Counted from the stretch's first letter, positions 8,084-17,043 are shown. The stretch: DNA of 64,000 bases from Streptosporangium sp. NBC_01755 (GCF_035917995.1 NZ_CP109131.1:4278001-4342000), one strand, 5' to 3'. Numbers and translations: made by a program. Notes: generated by a model not told the origin, from the letters alone.

Positions 8084-9061
8084 TCAGCCCACTATCGCGT
8101 CCCCGGACATGGCCACGGCGGCGGGGATCCAGGCGGCGATCCGGTCCCACAGCGTGGCGCGGTCGTCGGCCAGGTTGTGGCAGTGCCCGGACCTTGTCAC
8201 GACGTAAAGGGTCACGTCGCGGGAGGCGGGGTAGTTGCCCGGCTCGGCGTGCGGGTCGGGTGAGTTGTCGCGCACCGCGCCGAACCCCAGGAACACCGGC
8301 ACCTTGATCTCCGGGACGTACTTCGCGGCGAAGCCGGGCGTGATGGCCTCCGACACGGCTCGGACCGACACCCGCGATTCGGCGGCGTCGTCAGCCGCGA
8401 CGACCTCCTCGGGCACGCCGGGTGCGTGGAAGATCGGGTGCAGGCCGCTCCGCGGTACGACGCACGAGGTCGCGTCCGGCGCGGTGCCGTTGACCTGCCG
8501 GAAGATCGCCTCGCTTCGGGCGACGCGCTCGGCCAGGTCGTCCGCGCTGTTGTCCTTGTCGTAGGCGCTGACGAACTGCACGCCGTAGCCCAGCAGAACC
8601 ACCGCGTCGAACGGCCGGGCCTCGGCCTGTACGACCGCGGTCAGGCAGGCACCCAACGAATGCCCCACGCCGACGAGCGGCAGCTCCTGCGCGGGCAGGC
8701 CCGATGCCAGCGTGCCGTCGCGCAGCCGCTCGCCGAGCTGCGCCGCGACCGCGGCGTCTCCGCGGGCGAGCAGCCGCACTCCCCGCTCGCCCGAGTGCCG
8801 TGGGTCGCTGCTGCCGCCGACCCCGAGATGGTCGAGGGCGACGACAAGGTAGCCGTTCGCGGCCAGGTGCTCGGCGAAGCTGTAGCCGGGATGCCCGGGC
8901 ACCTCCAGGTGCCAGTAGCGCTTGTCATAGGTGCCGCCGGCCAGGCACAGCAAGGCCGCTTTCGGTGCTCCGGCCGGAGTGAACAGCCAGGCGGTCTGGG
9001 TCAGCCGCTCTCCCGTCCCCACCGCGTCGGTCACGTCGAAAACCAGTCCCTGCGGTCCCAT
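8084..9061 (-). CDS. Alpha/beta hydrolase family protein
   Basis: 325 residues from ATG 9061, chosen because GAAGGAGAG precedes it; the frame continues upstream but without a ribosome site. The nucleophile elbow is 'GVGHSLGA' with Ser135. The oxyanion-loop region holds 'LAGGTYDKRYW', a conserved acid is likely in 'DNSPDPHAEP', and the catalytic His is probably in 'RSGHCHNLADD' near the C-terminus. It hydrolyses an ester, thioester or C-C bond; the substrate is not evident. It lies 135 bp downstream of the amidohydrolase on the same strand and is probably transcribed with it from promoter D. No operator was found in front of it. Confidence 0.8.
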   Translation of the reverse strand: MGPQGLVFDVTDAVGTGERLTQTAWLFTPAGAPKAALLCLAGGTYDKRYWHLEVPGHPGYSFAEHLAANGYLVVALDHLGVGGSSDPRHSGERGVRLLARGDAAVAAQLGERLRDGTLASGLPAQELPLVGVGHSLGACLTAVVQAEARPFDAVVLLGYGVQFVSAYDKDNSADDLAERVARSEAIFRQVNGTAPDATSCVVPRSGLHPIFHAPGVPEEVVAADDAAESRVSVRAVSEAITPGFAAKYVPEIKVPVFLGFGAVRDNSPDPHAEPGNYPASRDVTLYVVTRSGHCHNLADDRATLWDRIAAWIPAAVAMSGDAIVG

Positions 9062-9196
9062 GTCTCTCCTTCGCGCATTCCACGAACAGGCCTTCGGACT
9101 CGGCGATGCACGTGTGCGAAGCATGCGGCATCGCCGAAGTCCAGGGGTTCTCGCCAAACCAGCCCTTGGAACAGGTGGTCTAGGCCAATCGCTGCC

Positions 9197-10429
9197 TCAG
9201 CGGTCGCGGTCCTTGTCCAGGTGCAGCATCTTGATCGCGTTGCCCCGGCAGACCTTGTAGATCTCCTCCTCGCTGAGCTCCGCGAACATCTCCTTGGCCA
9301 GCACCGCGGTGTGCGGCCAGGTGGAGTCGGTGTGCGGGTAGTCGACCTCGAAGGTGGCGTTGTCCACGCCCACATCGTGCAGGTTCTTGACGCCGTAGAA
9401 ATCGCGGAAGAAGCAGCCGTAGACCTGGCGGTAGTAGTAGTAGGACGGCGGCTCGGGCATCGCTTCGGCGAGCACGCCGTTCCACCCTCGGTGCTCCTGC
9501 CACACGGTGTCGGCCCGTTCGAGCTGGTAGGGCATCCAGCCGATCTGGCTTTCCGAGTAGCCCAGCTGCAGCGACGGCCACCGCGCGAGGATTCCGGAGA
9601 ACAGGTACTCCGTCAGCGAGGCGATCGCGTTGCTGGCGGCCAGGCTGATACCGACCGCCGGCGGCGCGTCGGGCGAGACGGTCTCCATCTTCGAAGAGGA
9701 GCCGATGTGCATGCAGATCGTCGTGTCGGTCTCGGCGCAGGCCTCGAAGAACGGGTTCCAGAATCCGGAGTGGATGCTCGGGAAACCGAGGACCCACGGA
9801 TTCTCGCTGAACGTCACGGCGTGGAAGCCGCGTTCGGCGTTGCGTCGCACTTCGGTGGCCGCGAGGTCGGCGTCCCAGAGCGGCACGACACCGAGCGGGA
9901 TGAGCCGGTCCGGGTTGGTGGCGCACCACTCCTCGTGCATCCAGTCGTTGTAGGCCTTGATGCAGGCGAGACCCAGTTCACGATCCTTGGTCTCGCTGAA
10001 CTCCTGCCCGCAGAACCGGATCATCTGCGGGAAGCACAACGACGCCTCGACGTGGTTGAGGTCCATGTCCTCCAGCCGCGCCACCGGATCGAAGCAGCCC
10101 CTGCGCATCTCGTCGAAGCTGATCGGGTTGAGGTCCATCTCCTCGCGGGCCAGACCCACGGAGGCGATGTTGCGGCGGATCGGCTTGACGACCTCATCGA
10201 AGACCCAGACGTCGGTCTCCGGGCCGTTTTCGTCCTTTTCTGTGACGAAGGACCCGGCATTCCACCGGGTCTTGCCGACCGAGCGGCGCTCGTAGTGCGG
10301 TGCCCGGTCCATGAACTTCTGCGGCAGCCGATCCGTCCAGACGTTCGGCGGTTCGACGACGTGGTCGTCGACGCTGATGAACCAGGGCAGCTCACCGCCG
10401 GTCGGCGAGGTGGCTTTGCTTTCGGTCAT
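9197..10429 (-). CDS. Amidohydrolase family protein (ACMSD / metal-dependent TIM-barrel type)
   Basis: 410 residues from ATG 10429 (AGAAGGGA upstream). It starts 'PWFISVDDHVVEPPNVW', the Amidohydrolase_2 opening in which D-x-H-like residues bind metal, and contains 'ICMHIGSSSKM', 'LGYSESQIGWMPY' and 'ATFEVDYPHTDSTWP', the last being the usual late metal/acid motif. Relatives decarboxylate or hydrate ring-cleavage and CoA-pathway intermediates (2-amino-3-carboxymuconate semialdehyde decarboxylase family). It leads an operon with the alpha/beta hydrolase, driven by operator D, and is divergent from the acyl-CoA ligase operon. Confidence 0.87.
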   Translation of the reverse strand: MTESKATSPTGGELPWFISVDDHVVEPPNVWTDRLPQKFMDRAPHYERRSVGKTRWNAGSFVTEKDENGPETDVWVFDEVVKPIRRNIASVGLAREEMDLNPISFDEMRRGCFDPVARLEDMDLNHVEASLCFPQMIRFCGQEFSETKDRELGLACIKAYNDWMHEEWCATNPDRLIPLGVVPLWDADLAATEVRRNAERGFHAVTFSENPWVLGFPSIHSGFWNPFFEACAETDTTICMHIGSSSKMETVSPDAPPAVGISLAASNAIASLTEYLFSGILARWPSLQLGYSESQIGWMPYQLERADTVWQEHRGWNGVLAEAMPEPPSYYYYRQVYGCFFRDFYGVKNLHDVGVDNATFEVDYPHTDSTWPHTAVLAKEMFAELSEEEIYKVCRGNAIKMLHLDKDRDR

Positions 10430-10491
10430 GCCAGATCCCTTCTGACGCGTGTCGGAGCCCAGGCCTGTATCCCGGTTTTCGTGTGGGGCCG

Positions 10492-10527
10492 AGTCTGCGC
10501 CGCGGCCTATTACCGCCGTCATTACGA
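10492..10527 (-). promoter_or_regulatory. Island operator/promoter D (for the amidohydrolase operon)
   Basis: On the plus strand ATTACCG (10509-10515) and ATTACGA (10521-10527) are 12 bp apart; on the gene strand they are TAAT repeats. CAGACT (10497-10492 on the minus strand) follows 15 nt from the proximal repeat. It is one half of a back-to-back operator pair with D2. Confidence 0.65.
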
Positions 10528-10537
10528 GGGCGATGGG

Positions 10538-10570
10538 TAACGCCCGCGGTAATCGGACCGGGCGCACGCT
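10538..10570 (+). promoter_or_regulatory. Island operator/promoter D2 (for the acyl-CoA ligase operon)
   Basis: TAACGCC (10538-10544) and TAATCGG (10550-10556) are 12 bp apart, with CACGCT (10565-10570) 15 nt after the second repeat. The gene starts at 10618. D and D2 point in opposite directions, each toward its own operon. Confidence 0.65.
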
Positions 10571-10617
10571 GCTTCGCGATGGCCGCAGGTAAGGGCTTGC
10601 GGGGAAGGAGCGCCCGG

Positions 10618-12711
10618 ATGACCGAGGTACAGCCTGTGGAGATCGAGCGTTTTTATCGACCGCGGTCGATCGCGGTCGTCGGCGCACACGACACACGAGC
10701 GGGTCTGGCCGGGCTGACGGAGAAGGCGATCACGCACGCCAAAGCCGTCGGGGCGGCGTTTCACCCGGTGAATCCGAAGCGAGAATCCGTGTTCGGGATT
10801 CCCTGCGTCGCGAGCCTGACCGATCTCCAAGGGCCCATCGATGTGGTGGTCGTCCAGGTCGGCGACCCGGTCGGCGTGATCGACGCGGCGGCCGACGCCG
10901 GGCTGAAGGTCGGGTTCTATCTGGTCTTCTCCAACGGGTTCTCCGAACTCGGCACCCCCGAGGGGGTCGCCCGGGAGCGCAGCCTGCTCGAGGCTGTGCG
11001 CCGGGCCGGAGCCCGGCTGGTCGGTCCGAACACCAACGTCAACGCCTGGGACCCGCTCGCCGACCTGCCCGGCCGCCGGCTCGCGGTGGTGTCGCAGAGC
11101 GGCGTGCAAGGGCGGCCGTTGACGCAGGCCCAGGAACTGGGGGTCGCACTGAGCTACTGGGCGCCGACGGGCAACGAGGCCGACCTGGAAGCGGCGGACT
11201 TCGCCGAGTTCTTCGTGCGCGACCCGGAGACCGCGGCCGTCTGCGGCTACATCGAGGGTTTCAATTCCGGCGAGAAGCTGCGCTCGGCCGCCATCGCCGC
11301 GATCGAGAACGACACCCCGATCGTGCTGGTGAAGGTCGGCCGCAGCAGCCTCGGCAGCTCGATGGCGCAGTCCCACACGGGCCACCTCGCCGGCGCCGAC
11401 GAAGTCTACGACGCGTTCTTCGAGCAGTTCGGCATGGTCCGGGTGCCCGACGTCGACCAGCTCGTCGAGGTCGGGGTGGCGCTGGCCCGATGTCCGATAC
11501 CGACCGCCGAAGGCGTGGTGATCTGCAGCGCCTCCGGCGGCACCGCGGCGCACGTCGCGGATCTGGCCACGCTCGGCGGCCTGTCGATGCCTTCGCTGTC
11601 CGCGCGGACGCAGGCGGATCTCGCCGAAGTCATCCCTGCGGGCTTCCGCCTCGACAACCCGGTCGACAACGGCGGCGCGGTGGTGATCGGCGATCGCGAG
11701 GCCGGGCGGCGGATCTGGGAGCTGTGCCTGCGTGACGAGCACATCGGCGTGATGCTCTGCCCGATCCCGGCGTCGGCCCCCCAGCTCACCGACGCGATGA
11801 TCGAGATCGTGCTGCAGGTCGCGGCTACGGCGACCAAGCCGATCCTGCCGATCTGGAGCGGCCCATCCGTGCGGCATCCCGGTTATCAGGCATTGTGGGA
11901 TGCCGGGCTGCCCGTGTTCCGCAATGTCAGCAATGCCGTCGCCGCGGCCCGTGCGCTGATCGGCCATCCGGCGCGTACGCCCCGGCTGAAGGAGATCGCC
12001 CGGCTGGCCCGGGAGCATCCCTCGCCGGCGGTGCCCAGCGGCGAGGGGTGGGTGCTGGAGGAGAGCGAGTCGACCCGCTGGCTCGAGAGCCACGGGATTC
12101 CGTTCGCCCGGCACGCCTTGGCCGGCACGGTCGAGGAGGCTGTCGAGGCGGCGGAGACCATCGGCTGTCCCGTCGTGCTCAAGGGCCGCGGCGCGGCACA
12201 CAAGAGCGAGCGCGGGTTCGTCGTCACCGGGCTCGCCGACGCGGCTGCCGTGCGGGCGGCCGCCGAGCTGCTTCGCGACCGGGGAGCGGCCGGATTCCTC
12301 GTCGCCGAGCAGGTCAGCGGGGGCATCGAACTGCTGGTGGGCATCACCGCTGACCCCGTCCTGGGCCCGGTGGTGCTGGTCGGCGCGGGCGGGGTGACCG
12401 CCGAGGCTCAGCGTGACGTCGCCCGCTCGGTGTTGCCGCTGACCCGCGAACGGGCCATGGAGATGCTCGCTGGCCTGCGCATTTCACCGCTGCTCGACGG
12501 CTGGCGCGGCGCGCCCGCGGCGGACCGCGACGCGGTGGTCGACCTGCTGTTGAAGCTCGCGAGCATCGCCGAGACCGGCCAGGTGGTCGAGCTGGACGTC
12601 AACCCGATTCTCGCGCGACCAGGCGGTGTGCTCGGGCTGGATGCGCTGGTCCGACTGGCTCCCGGGGTGACGGGCCCCGTAACGGGTTCGGGCACAGGGT
12701 GGTCGGCATGA
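10618..12711 (+). CDS. Acyl-CoA ligase (NDP-forming acetyl-CoA synthetase superfamily)
   Basis: 697 residues from ATG 10618 (GGAAGGAG upstream). The order is a CoA-binding domain (about 5-140, 'FYRPRSIAVVGAHDTRAG'), a succinyl-CoA-ligase-like flavodoxin domain with the phospho-acceptor His in 'QSHTGHLAG' (about residue 252), and a C-terminal ATP-grasp domain (about 480-697, 'GCPVVLKGRGAAHKSERGF', 'VLVGAGGV'). Relatives activate aromatic or branched acids as CoA thioesters with ADP formation. It opens a five-gene string with 4-nt overlaps (ligase, flavoprotein, Ltp, DUF35, epoxide hydrolase), so its product probably feeds those enzymes. Confidence 0.9.
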   Translation: MTEVQPVEIERFYRPRSIAVVGAHDTRAGLAGLTEKAITHAKAVGAAFHPVNPKRESVFGIPCVASLTDLQGPIDVVVVQVGDPVGVIDAAADAGLKVGFYLVFSNGFSELGTPEGVARERSLLEAVRRAGARLVGPNTNVNAWDPLADLPGRRLAVVSQSGVQGRPLTQAQELGVALSYWAPTGNEADLEAADFAEFFVRDPETAAVCGYIEGFNSGEKLRSAAIAAIENDTPIVLVKVGRSSLGSSMAQSHTGHLAGADEVYDAFFEQFGMVRVPDVDQLVEVGVALARCPIPTAEGVVICSASGGTAAHVADLATLGGLSMPSLSARTQADLAEVIPAGFRLDNPVDNGGAVVIGDREAGRRIWELCLRDEHIGVMLCPIPASAPQLTDAMIEIVLQVAATATKPILPIWSGPSVRHPGYQALWDAGLPVFRNVSNAVAAARALIGHPARTPRLKEIARLAREHPSPAVPSGEGWVLEESESTRWLESHGIPFARHALAGTVEEAVEAAETIGCPVVLKGRGAAHKSERGFVVTGLADAAAVRAAAELLRDRGAAGFLVAEQVSGGIELLVGITADPVLGPVVLVGAGGVTAEAQRDVARSVLPLTRERAMEMLAGLRISPLLDGWRGAPAADRDAVVDLLLKLASIAETGQVVELDVNPILARPGGVLGLDALVRLAPGVTGPVTGSGTGWSA

Positions 12712-14090
12712 CCACGGAACCGGATTTCGACGTCGCCGTCATCGGTGCCGGCGGCGCCGGACTGGCGGCGGCGGTGAGCGCCGCGGACGCCGGAGCGAGC
12801 GTGCTGATCGTCGAGGCCGCCGACACGGTGGGCGGCGCGACGACACTGGCCGGCGGGAGTTACATGGCCGCCGGTACGCCGGTGCAGGCCGCCGCAGGTT
12901 ACCCCGGTGACACGGCCGACGCCTTTTTCGACCACTATCTCACCTTCAATCGCTGGGCCGTCGACCCGGCGATCGCGCGCCGTTTCTGCGACGCGGCGTT
13001 ACCGACCTTCGAGTGGCTGGTCGGCCTCGGGGTGCGGTTCACGCCGGAAGGCTTGTATCGCGCGACCCGCGAGCCGGTGCCGCGCAGTCACCGGCCCGTC
13101 GGCGGAGGCCAGGCCTATGTCGATGCGCTGCACCGGGCCGTTCGCTCGCACGGGGTGGACATCGCGCTGAGACGGCGGGTGGACAGCCTCGTGCCCGGCG
13201 GCGAGGGGACCGGGTACACCATCGGCGCGGGCGGTGACGAGATGACCGCACGCTCCGTCGTGCTGGCCACCGGGGGGTTCGGGGCCAACTCGGACCTGGT
13301 GCGGCGGCATTTCCCGGACGCACAGGGCGAGGTGTGGTCTCCCGCGCCGCAGACCTGCCGGGGCGACGGCCTCGAACTGGCCACCGCCGCGGGCGCCGCG
13401 ACCAGCGGTGTCAACCACGGCGACCTGCTGCTCACGGCCGGTTTCGTACGGGACATCGAGCCCTTCGTGCCACCCTGGCTGCTCATGGTCGGCAGACACG
13501 GCCGCCGGTTCGTCGACGAGAGCGCCCCCTACGCCGTGGTGACCCCGCTCGCCCTGGAGCACGGGCCCTGTTGGGTGGTCCTCGACGACCGGATGCTGCG
13601 ATCGGCGAAGGCCGATCCGGCCAGCGCCTGGGGCGCGGGAACATGGACCGCCGACACCTTGCTGCCCGCGGTCGCCGACGGCCACGTGCTGCGAGCCGAC
13701 ACCGTCGAGGAGTTGGCGGCCGCCATCGGCACGCCGGGACCGGCGCTGGCCGCGACGATCCGCCGCTACAACGAGTCGTGCGCGGCCGGGGCGGACACTG
13801 AGTATCTCAAGAAGCCGGCCGGGCTCGTCGCCGTCGACCAAGCGCCCTACTACGCGGTCCGGCTGTGGCCGGCCGTGGTGGCGCTCACCGGGTACGGGCC
13901 GCGCATCGATCCGGACGCGCGGGTGTTGCGGGCCGTGGACGGAGACCCGGTGCCGAACCTCTACGCCGCCGGCGAGCTGACCGGCAACGTCCTCGGGCCC
14001 CAGTACCTCGGTGGGGGCAACGCGATCGGCAATGCGCTCGTGTTCGGCCGGATCGCCGGCCTGTCCGCGGCCGCGGGAGCCGACCGATGA
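12708..14090 (+). CDS. FAD-dependent oxidoreductase, fumarate reductase / 3-ketosteroid dehydrogenase family
   Basis: 460 residues from ATG 12708, overlapping the ligase stop as ATGA. The FAD dinucleotide site 'VIGAGGAGLAAA' (about 11-22) is followed by 'VVLATGGFGANSDLV' and the family C-terminal FAD segment 'LGPQYLGGGNAIGNA'. This organisation is shared by flavocytochrome c fumarate reductases and 3-ketosteroid-delta-1-dehydrogenases; at 460 residues it is shorter than typical KstD (over 500). It probably introduces or removes a C=C bond next to a carbonyl. The steroid assignment itself is not supported by anything else in the window. Confidence 0.85.
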   Translation: MTTEPDFDVAVIGAGGAGLAAAVSAADAGASVLIVEAADTVGGATTLAGGSYMAAGTPVQAAAGYPGDTADAFFDHYLTFNRWAVDPAIARRFCDAALPTFEWLVGLGVRFTPEGLYRATREPVPRSHRPVGGGQAYVDALHRAVRSHGVDIALRRRVDSLVPGGEGTGYTIGAGGDEMTARSVVLATGGFGANSDLVRRHFPDAQGEVWSPAPQTCRGDGLELATAAGAATSGVNHGDLLLTAGFVRDIEPFVPPWLLMVGRHGRRFVDESAPYAVVTPLALEHGPCWVVLDDRMLRSAKADPASAWGAGTWTADTLLPAVADGHVLRADTVEELAAAIGTPGPALAATIRRYNESCAAGADTEYLKKPAGLVAVDQAPYYAVRLWPAVVALTGYGPRIDPDARVLRAVDGDPVPNLYAAGELTGNVLGPQYLGGGNAIGNALVFGRIAGLSAAAGADR

Positions 14091-15253
14091 GCAGGGCGGG
14101 AACCTGCGCCATCGCGGGAATCGCCAACACGCCGTATACGCGGGGCACCGACAAGTCCACCTTGGACCTTCATCTGGAGGCCTCGCTCGCCGCGCTGGCC
14201 GACGCCGGGCTGACCCCGGCCGACGTCGACGGCGTGCTGCCCAGCGCGAGCGCGGGCCGCACCGCCGAGGACTTCATCCTCAATCTCGGCCTGCGCGATC
14301 TGGCGTTCGCCCCGACCGCGCATATGGGCGGCGCGAGCCTGATCTCCTCCATCCAGAACGCCTGCCTGGCCATCGACGCGGGCGTCGCGTCGTGCGTCCT
14401 CGTGCCGGCGGGGCGGCGCGGCTACTCGGGAGAGCGGATTTCGGCAGGTCGTGGCGTGATGGAGCCGATCATGTCGACTCTCGTCGAGTTCGAGGCGCCC
14501 TACGGCAACGTCGGTGCCGCCCAGTGGTTCGCGCAGGCAGCCCAGCGGCATATGCACGAATACGGCACCACGAGCGAGCAACTCGGCCACGTCGCGGTGA
14601 CCTGCCGTGCCCACGCGAACCTCAATCCGCAGGCCCTCATGTACGGAAAGCCGATGACGCTGGCCGACCACCAGGCCTCACGGATGATCACCACCCCGTT
14701 CCGGCTGCTGGACTGTTCGCTGGAGTCCGACGGCGCGGGAGCCCTGGTGATCACCAGCGCCGACCGGGCACGGTCGCTTGGACGTGGCGACGCGCTGATC
14801 GCCGGAGTCGGCGAGGCGCACAGCAGCGCGCCGACCTCGATCACCCAGAAGCCCGACGTCGCCGTCGTACGGAGTCTCCAGGTAGCCGCGGCACGGGCGT
14901 TCGCCATGGCCGGCATCACGGTGGCCGAGGCCGACACCGTCCTGATCCACGAGGGTTTCAGCTGGTACGTCATCGCCGCGCTGGAGGCCCTCGGTGTCGT
15001 CAAACCCGGTGAGGGCGGTCCGTTCGTCGCCGACGGCAACATCCGGCTCGGCGGGCCGCTCCCGGTGAACCCGCACGGCGGTGCCCTCTCCGAAGGACAC
15101 GTGTCCGGCGTCAATCATGTGATCGAGGGCGTCCGCCAGCTCCGCCGAACCGTTGAGCCGGCCCGGCAGGTTCCCGACTGCGCCACCGTCGTGGTCGTCA
15201 ACGAGGGGAACTTCTTCGACGGCACCGTTCTGGTCCTGGAGAAGGGACAGTGA
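14087..15253 (+). CDS. Thiolase-fold lipid-transfer protein (Ltp/SCP2-thiolase type), probable aldolase
   Basis: 388 residues from ATG 14087 (ATGA overlap). Fold marks are 'MGGASLISSIQNACLAIDAG' at the place where thiolases carry the nucleophilic Cys, 'DCSLESDGAGALVIT', 'LIHEGFSWYVIAALEALG' and 'VNPHGGALSEGHVSG'. The Cys of the thiolase C-x-S/A-G motif is absent, as in Ltp-type retro-aldolases of steroid side-chain degradation, which work with a DUF35 partner and use Tyr residues. The partner follows immediately (15253). I infer C-C cleavage of a beta-hydroxy acyl-CoA rather than thiolysis. Confidence 0.85.
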   Translation: MSRAGTCAIAGIANTPYTRGTDKSTLDLHLEASLAALADAGLTPADVDGVLPSASAGRTAEDFILNLGLRDLAFAPTAHMGGASLISSIQNACLAIDAGVASCVLVPAGRRGYSGERISAGRGVMEPIMSTLVEFEAPYGNVGAAQWFAQAAQRHMHEYGTTSEQLGHVAVTCRAHANLNPQALMYGKPMTLADHQASRMITTPFRLLDCSLESDGAGALVITSADRARSLGRGDALIAGVGEAHSSAPTSITQKPDVAVVRSLQVAAARAFAMAGITVAEADTVLIHEGFSWYVIAALEALGVVKPGEGGPFVADGNIRLGGPLPVNPHGGALSEGHVSGVNHVIEGVRQLRRTVEPARQVPDCATVVVVNEGNFFDGTVLVLEKGQ

Positions 15254-15651
15254 TGAGCAGCCGACCGATGCCGCCACCCAATCCGCTGACAGCCGGGTTC
15301 TGGGAAGCTGCCCGCCGTCACGAGCTGGTGCTCCAGCGCTGCGCGTGCGGCCGGTTCCGGCACTACCCCCAACCGTTGTGCCCGGAGTGCTACGGCGGCG
15401 ACTGGAGCTGGGTACCGGTCAGCGGCAAGGGCGCCATCTACACCTACACCGTGACGCACCGGCCGTTCCATCCGGCGTGGGCCGGGCAGACGCCCTATGT
15501 GGTGGCGACCGTCGAGTTGCCCGAGGGAGTTCGAATGGTCAGTGACCTGCCACCCGAGGACACCGAGGCGGTCCGCATCGGGGCGCCCGTCGAGGTGTTC
15601 TTCGACGACCACGAAGCCGTGACACTGCCCCGGTTCCGGCTGGTCCGATGA
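15253..15651 (+). CDS. DUF35 Zn-ribbon / OB-fold protein, partner of the Ltp enzyme
   Basis: 132 residues from ATG 15253, sharing one base with the stop of the Ltp gene (TGATG). An N-terminal helix (about 8-20, 'GFWEAARRHELVLQRC') leads into a rubredoxin-like zinc ribbon with four Cys in 'CACG...CPEC'. The OB-fold half starts 'PVSGKGAIYTYTVTHRPFHP' and is thought to hold the acyl-CoA. DUF35 proteins form complexes with Ltp-type thiolases and are needed for activity. The next gene overlaps by ATGA. Confidence 0.92.
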   Translation: MSSRPMPPPNPLTAGFWEAARRHELVLQRCACGRFRHYPQPLCPECYGGDWSWVPVSGKGAIYTYTVTHRPFHPAWAGQTPYVVATVELPEGVRMVSDLPPEDTEAVRIGAPVEVFFDDHEAVTLPRFRLVR

Positions 15652-16790
15652 AGCCGTTCCGGGTGCACGTCGCCGAGGACGCGTTGGCGGAGCTGGGTCG
15701 CCGCATCGCCGCCACGAGATTTCCGCCGCCCTCTCCGGGTGAGCCGTGGTCGGACGGGACATCCGAGGCGTACCTGCGTGAGCTGCTGGAGTACTGGCGG
15801 GATGGATTCGATTGGCGCGCGCAGGAGGAACGCATCAACGCCCTCCCGCAGTTCCAGGCCGAGGTCGACGGACGGGAACTGCATTTCGTGCACGCCCGCT
15901 CGGCGGAACCGGGTGCGTTCCCCCTCCTGATGACGCACGGGTGGCCCGGATCGTTCTGGGAGTTCCACCGGATCATTCCGCTGCTGACCGACCCGGCCGC
16001 ACATGGCGGGGACCCACGCGACGCCTTCCACGTCGTCGCACCCTCGCTTCCCGGCTACGGCTGGTCGGCCATCCCGGACCAGCCCGGCTGTGACCCTGCC
16101 GCCATCGCTCGCGCGTTCGCCGCGTTGATGGCGAACCTGGGCTACTCCACCTATGGCGCGCAGGGAGGTGACTGGGGAGCGCGGATCTCGGCCCAACTGG
16201 GGGTGAGCGACGCCGACCACGTCGCCGGCGTGCATCTCAACTTCCCGAGCTTCATCACCCCGCCACCCGACTTCGACGGCTCCGGCCTGGACGCCGCCGA
16301 CCGCGCGGCGCTGGCGGCCGCCCGAGCCTTCGGCAGGGACGCCGCCGCCTATCTCCACTTGCAGTCCACCCGCCCGCAGACGCCCGCGTTCGGGCTGTCG
16401 GACTCACCGGCCGGCCTGGCCGCCTGGATTGCCGAAAAGTACCGGGAGTGGACCGACTGCCACGGCGAGGTGGATCGCGCGGTCGGGCGCGACGACCTGC
16501 TCACCATCATCACGATCTACTGGGTGACCAACACGATCGGCCCGTCGATGCGGCTCTATCACGAGCACGGTCGCCGGCCGTGGAATCAGCGGGTGCCGGT
16601 GCCCGCGGGCTGCGCGGTGTTCCCGGCCGAGACCTCGCCGCCGGTGCGGAGCTGGGTCGAGCGGTTCCTCGACGTACGCCAGTGGACGGATATGCCACGG
16701 GGCGGGCATTTCGCGGCGCTCGAGCAACCCGATCTACTCGCTGCCGACATCCGCCGATTCTTCCGTCCGCTCCGTGCGACGTCCCGCTGA
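15648..16790 (+). CDS. Epoxide hydrolase (microsomal EH-like, EHN domain + alpha/beta hydrolase)
   Basis: 380 residues from ATG 15648 (ATGA overlap with the DUF35 gene). The N-terminal EHN domain ('FRVHVAEDALAELGRRI...FDWRAQEERINALPQF') precedes an alpha/beta hydrolase domain with oxyanion 'HGWPGS' (97-102), nucleophile Asp175 in 'QGGDWGAR', Tyr in 'ITIYWVTN' and 'MRLYHE' that can serve as epoxide-opening tyrosines, and the catalytic His in 'GGHFAALEQP'. It hydrates an epoxide to a vicinal diol, which implies an epoxidation step elsewhere in the pathway. No oxygenase gene for that is visible in the window. Confidence 0.88.
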   Translation: MKPFRVHVAEDALAELGRRIAATRFPPPSPGEPWSDGTSEAYLRELLEYWRDGFDWRAQEERINALPQFQAEVDGRELHFVHARSAEPGAFPLLMTHGWPGSFWEFHRIIPLLTDPAAHGGDPRDAFHVVAPSLPGYGWSAIPDQPGCDPAAIARAFAALMANLGYSTYGAQGGDWGARISAQLGVSDADHVAGVHLNFPSFITPPPDFDGSGLDAADRAALAAARAFGRDAAAYLHLQSTRPQTPAFGLSDSPAGLAAWIAEKYREWTDCHGEVDRAVGRDDLLTIITIYWVTNTIGPSMRLYHEHGRRPWNQRVPVPAGCAVFPAETSPPVRSWVERFLDVRQWTDMPRGGHFAALEQPDLLAADIRRFFRPLRATSR

Positions 16791-16851
16791 ACCGCAGCGG
16801 GCCGAGCGCGACTGGCCCCCACCCACCACCACAAGGGAAGGCGGACCAAAG

Positions 16852-17043
16852 ATGAAGGTAACCGTCGACGTCGGCCGCTGTCAGAGGCACGGCCGTTGCA
16901 ACACCACCTGCCCCGATGTCTTCGCTTTCGACGAGGAGGGTTTCGTCTTGTGCTGACCTCCTCGGTCGGGGACGAGCTGGCGGCTGACTGAGGTCCGGAA
17001 CGCCGGACGCAACTGCCCAGAGCGAGCCATCTCCACCGAATGA
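16852..17043 (+). pseudogene. [3Fe-4S]-type ferredoxin with two compensating frameshifts
   Basis: ATG 16852 (GGCGGACC upstream) starts a ferredoxin with the actinomycete P450-partner motif Cys10-x2-His-x2-Cys16-x3-Cys20-Pro, but TGA at 16954 stops it at 34 residues. Reading the next frame from 16953 gives the family middle 'LTSSVGDELAAD' up to TGA 16989. Back in the first frame from 16990 comes the family end 'CPERAIS', stopping at 17043. Two extra bases near 16951 and one near 16989 therefore restore a normal protein of about 62 residues. Either the gene is freshly broken or these are sequencing indels. It would donate electrons to an oxygenase, but no P450 gene is seen nearby. Confidence 0.75.

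Noticed and set aside
8426-10540. Very long plus-strand open frame opposite the amidohydrolase and hydrolase genes
   Set aside because: Arg/His/Gly-rich, no domain, antisense to two well-supported genes; a GC-rich shadow.
12680-12698. TAACGGG at the ligase/flavoprotein junction as another operator
   Set aside because: Only one half-site, no second TAAY at 12 bp, and it lies inside a translationally coupled gene pair.
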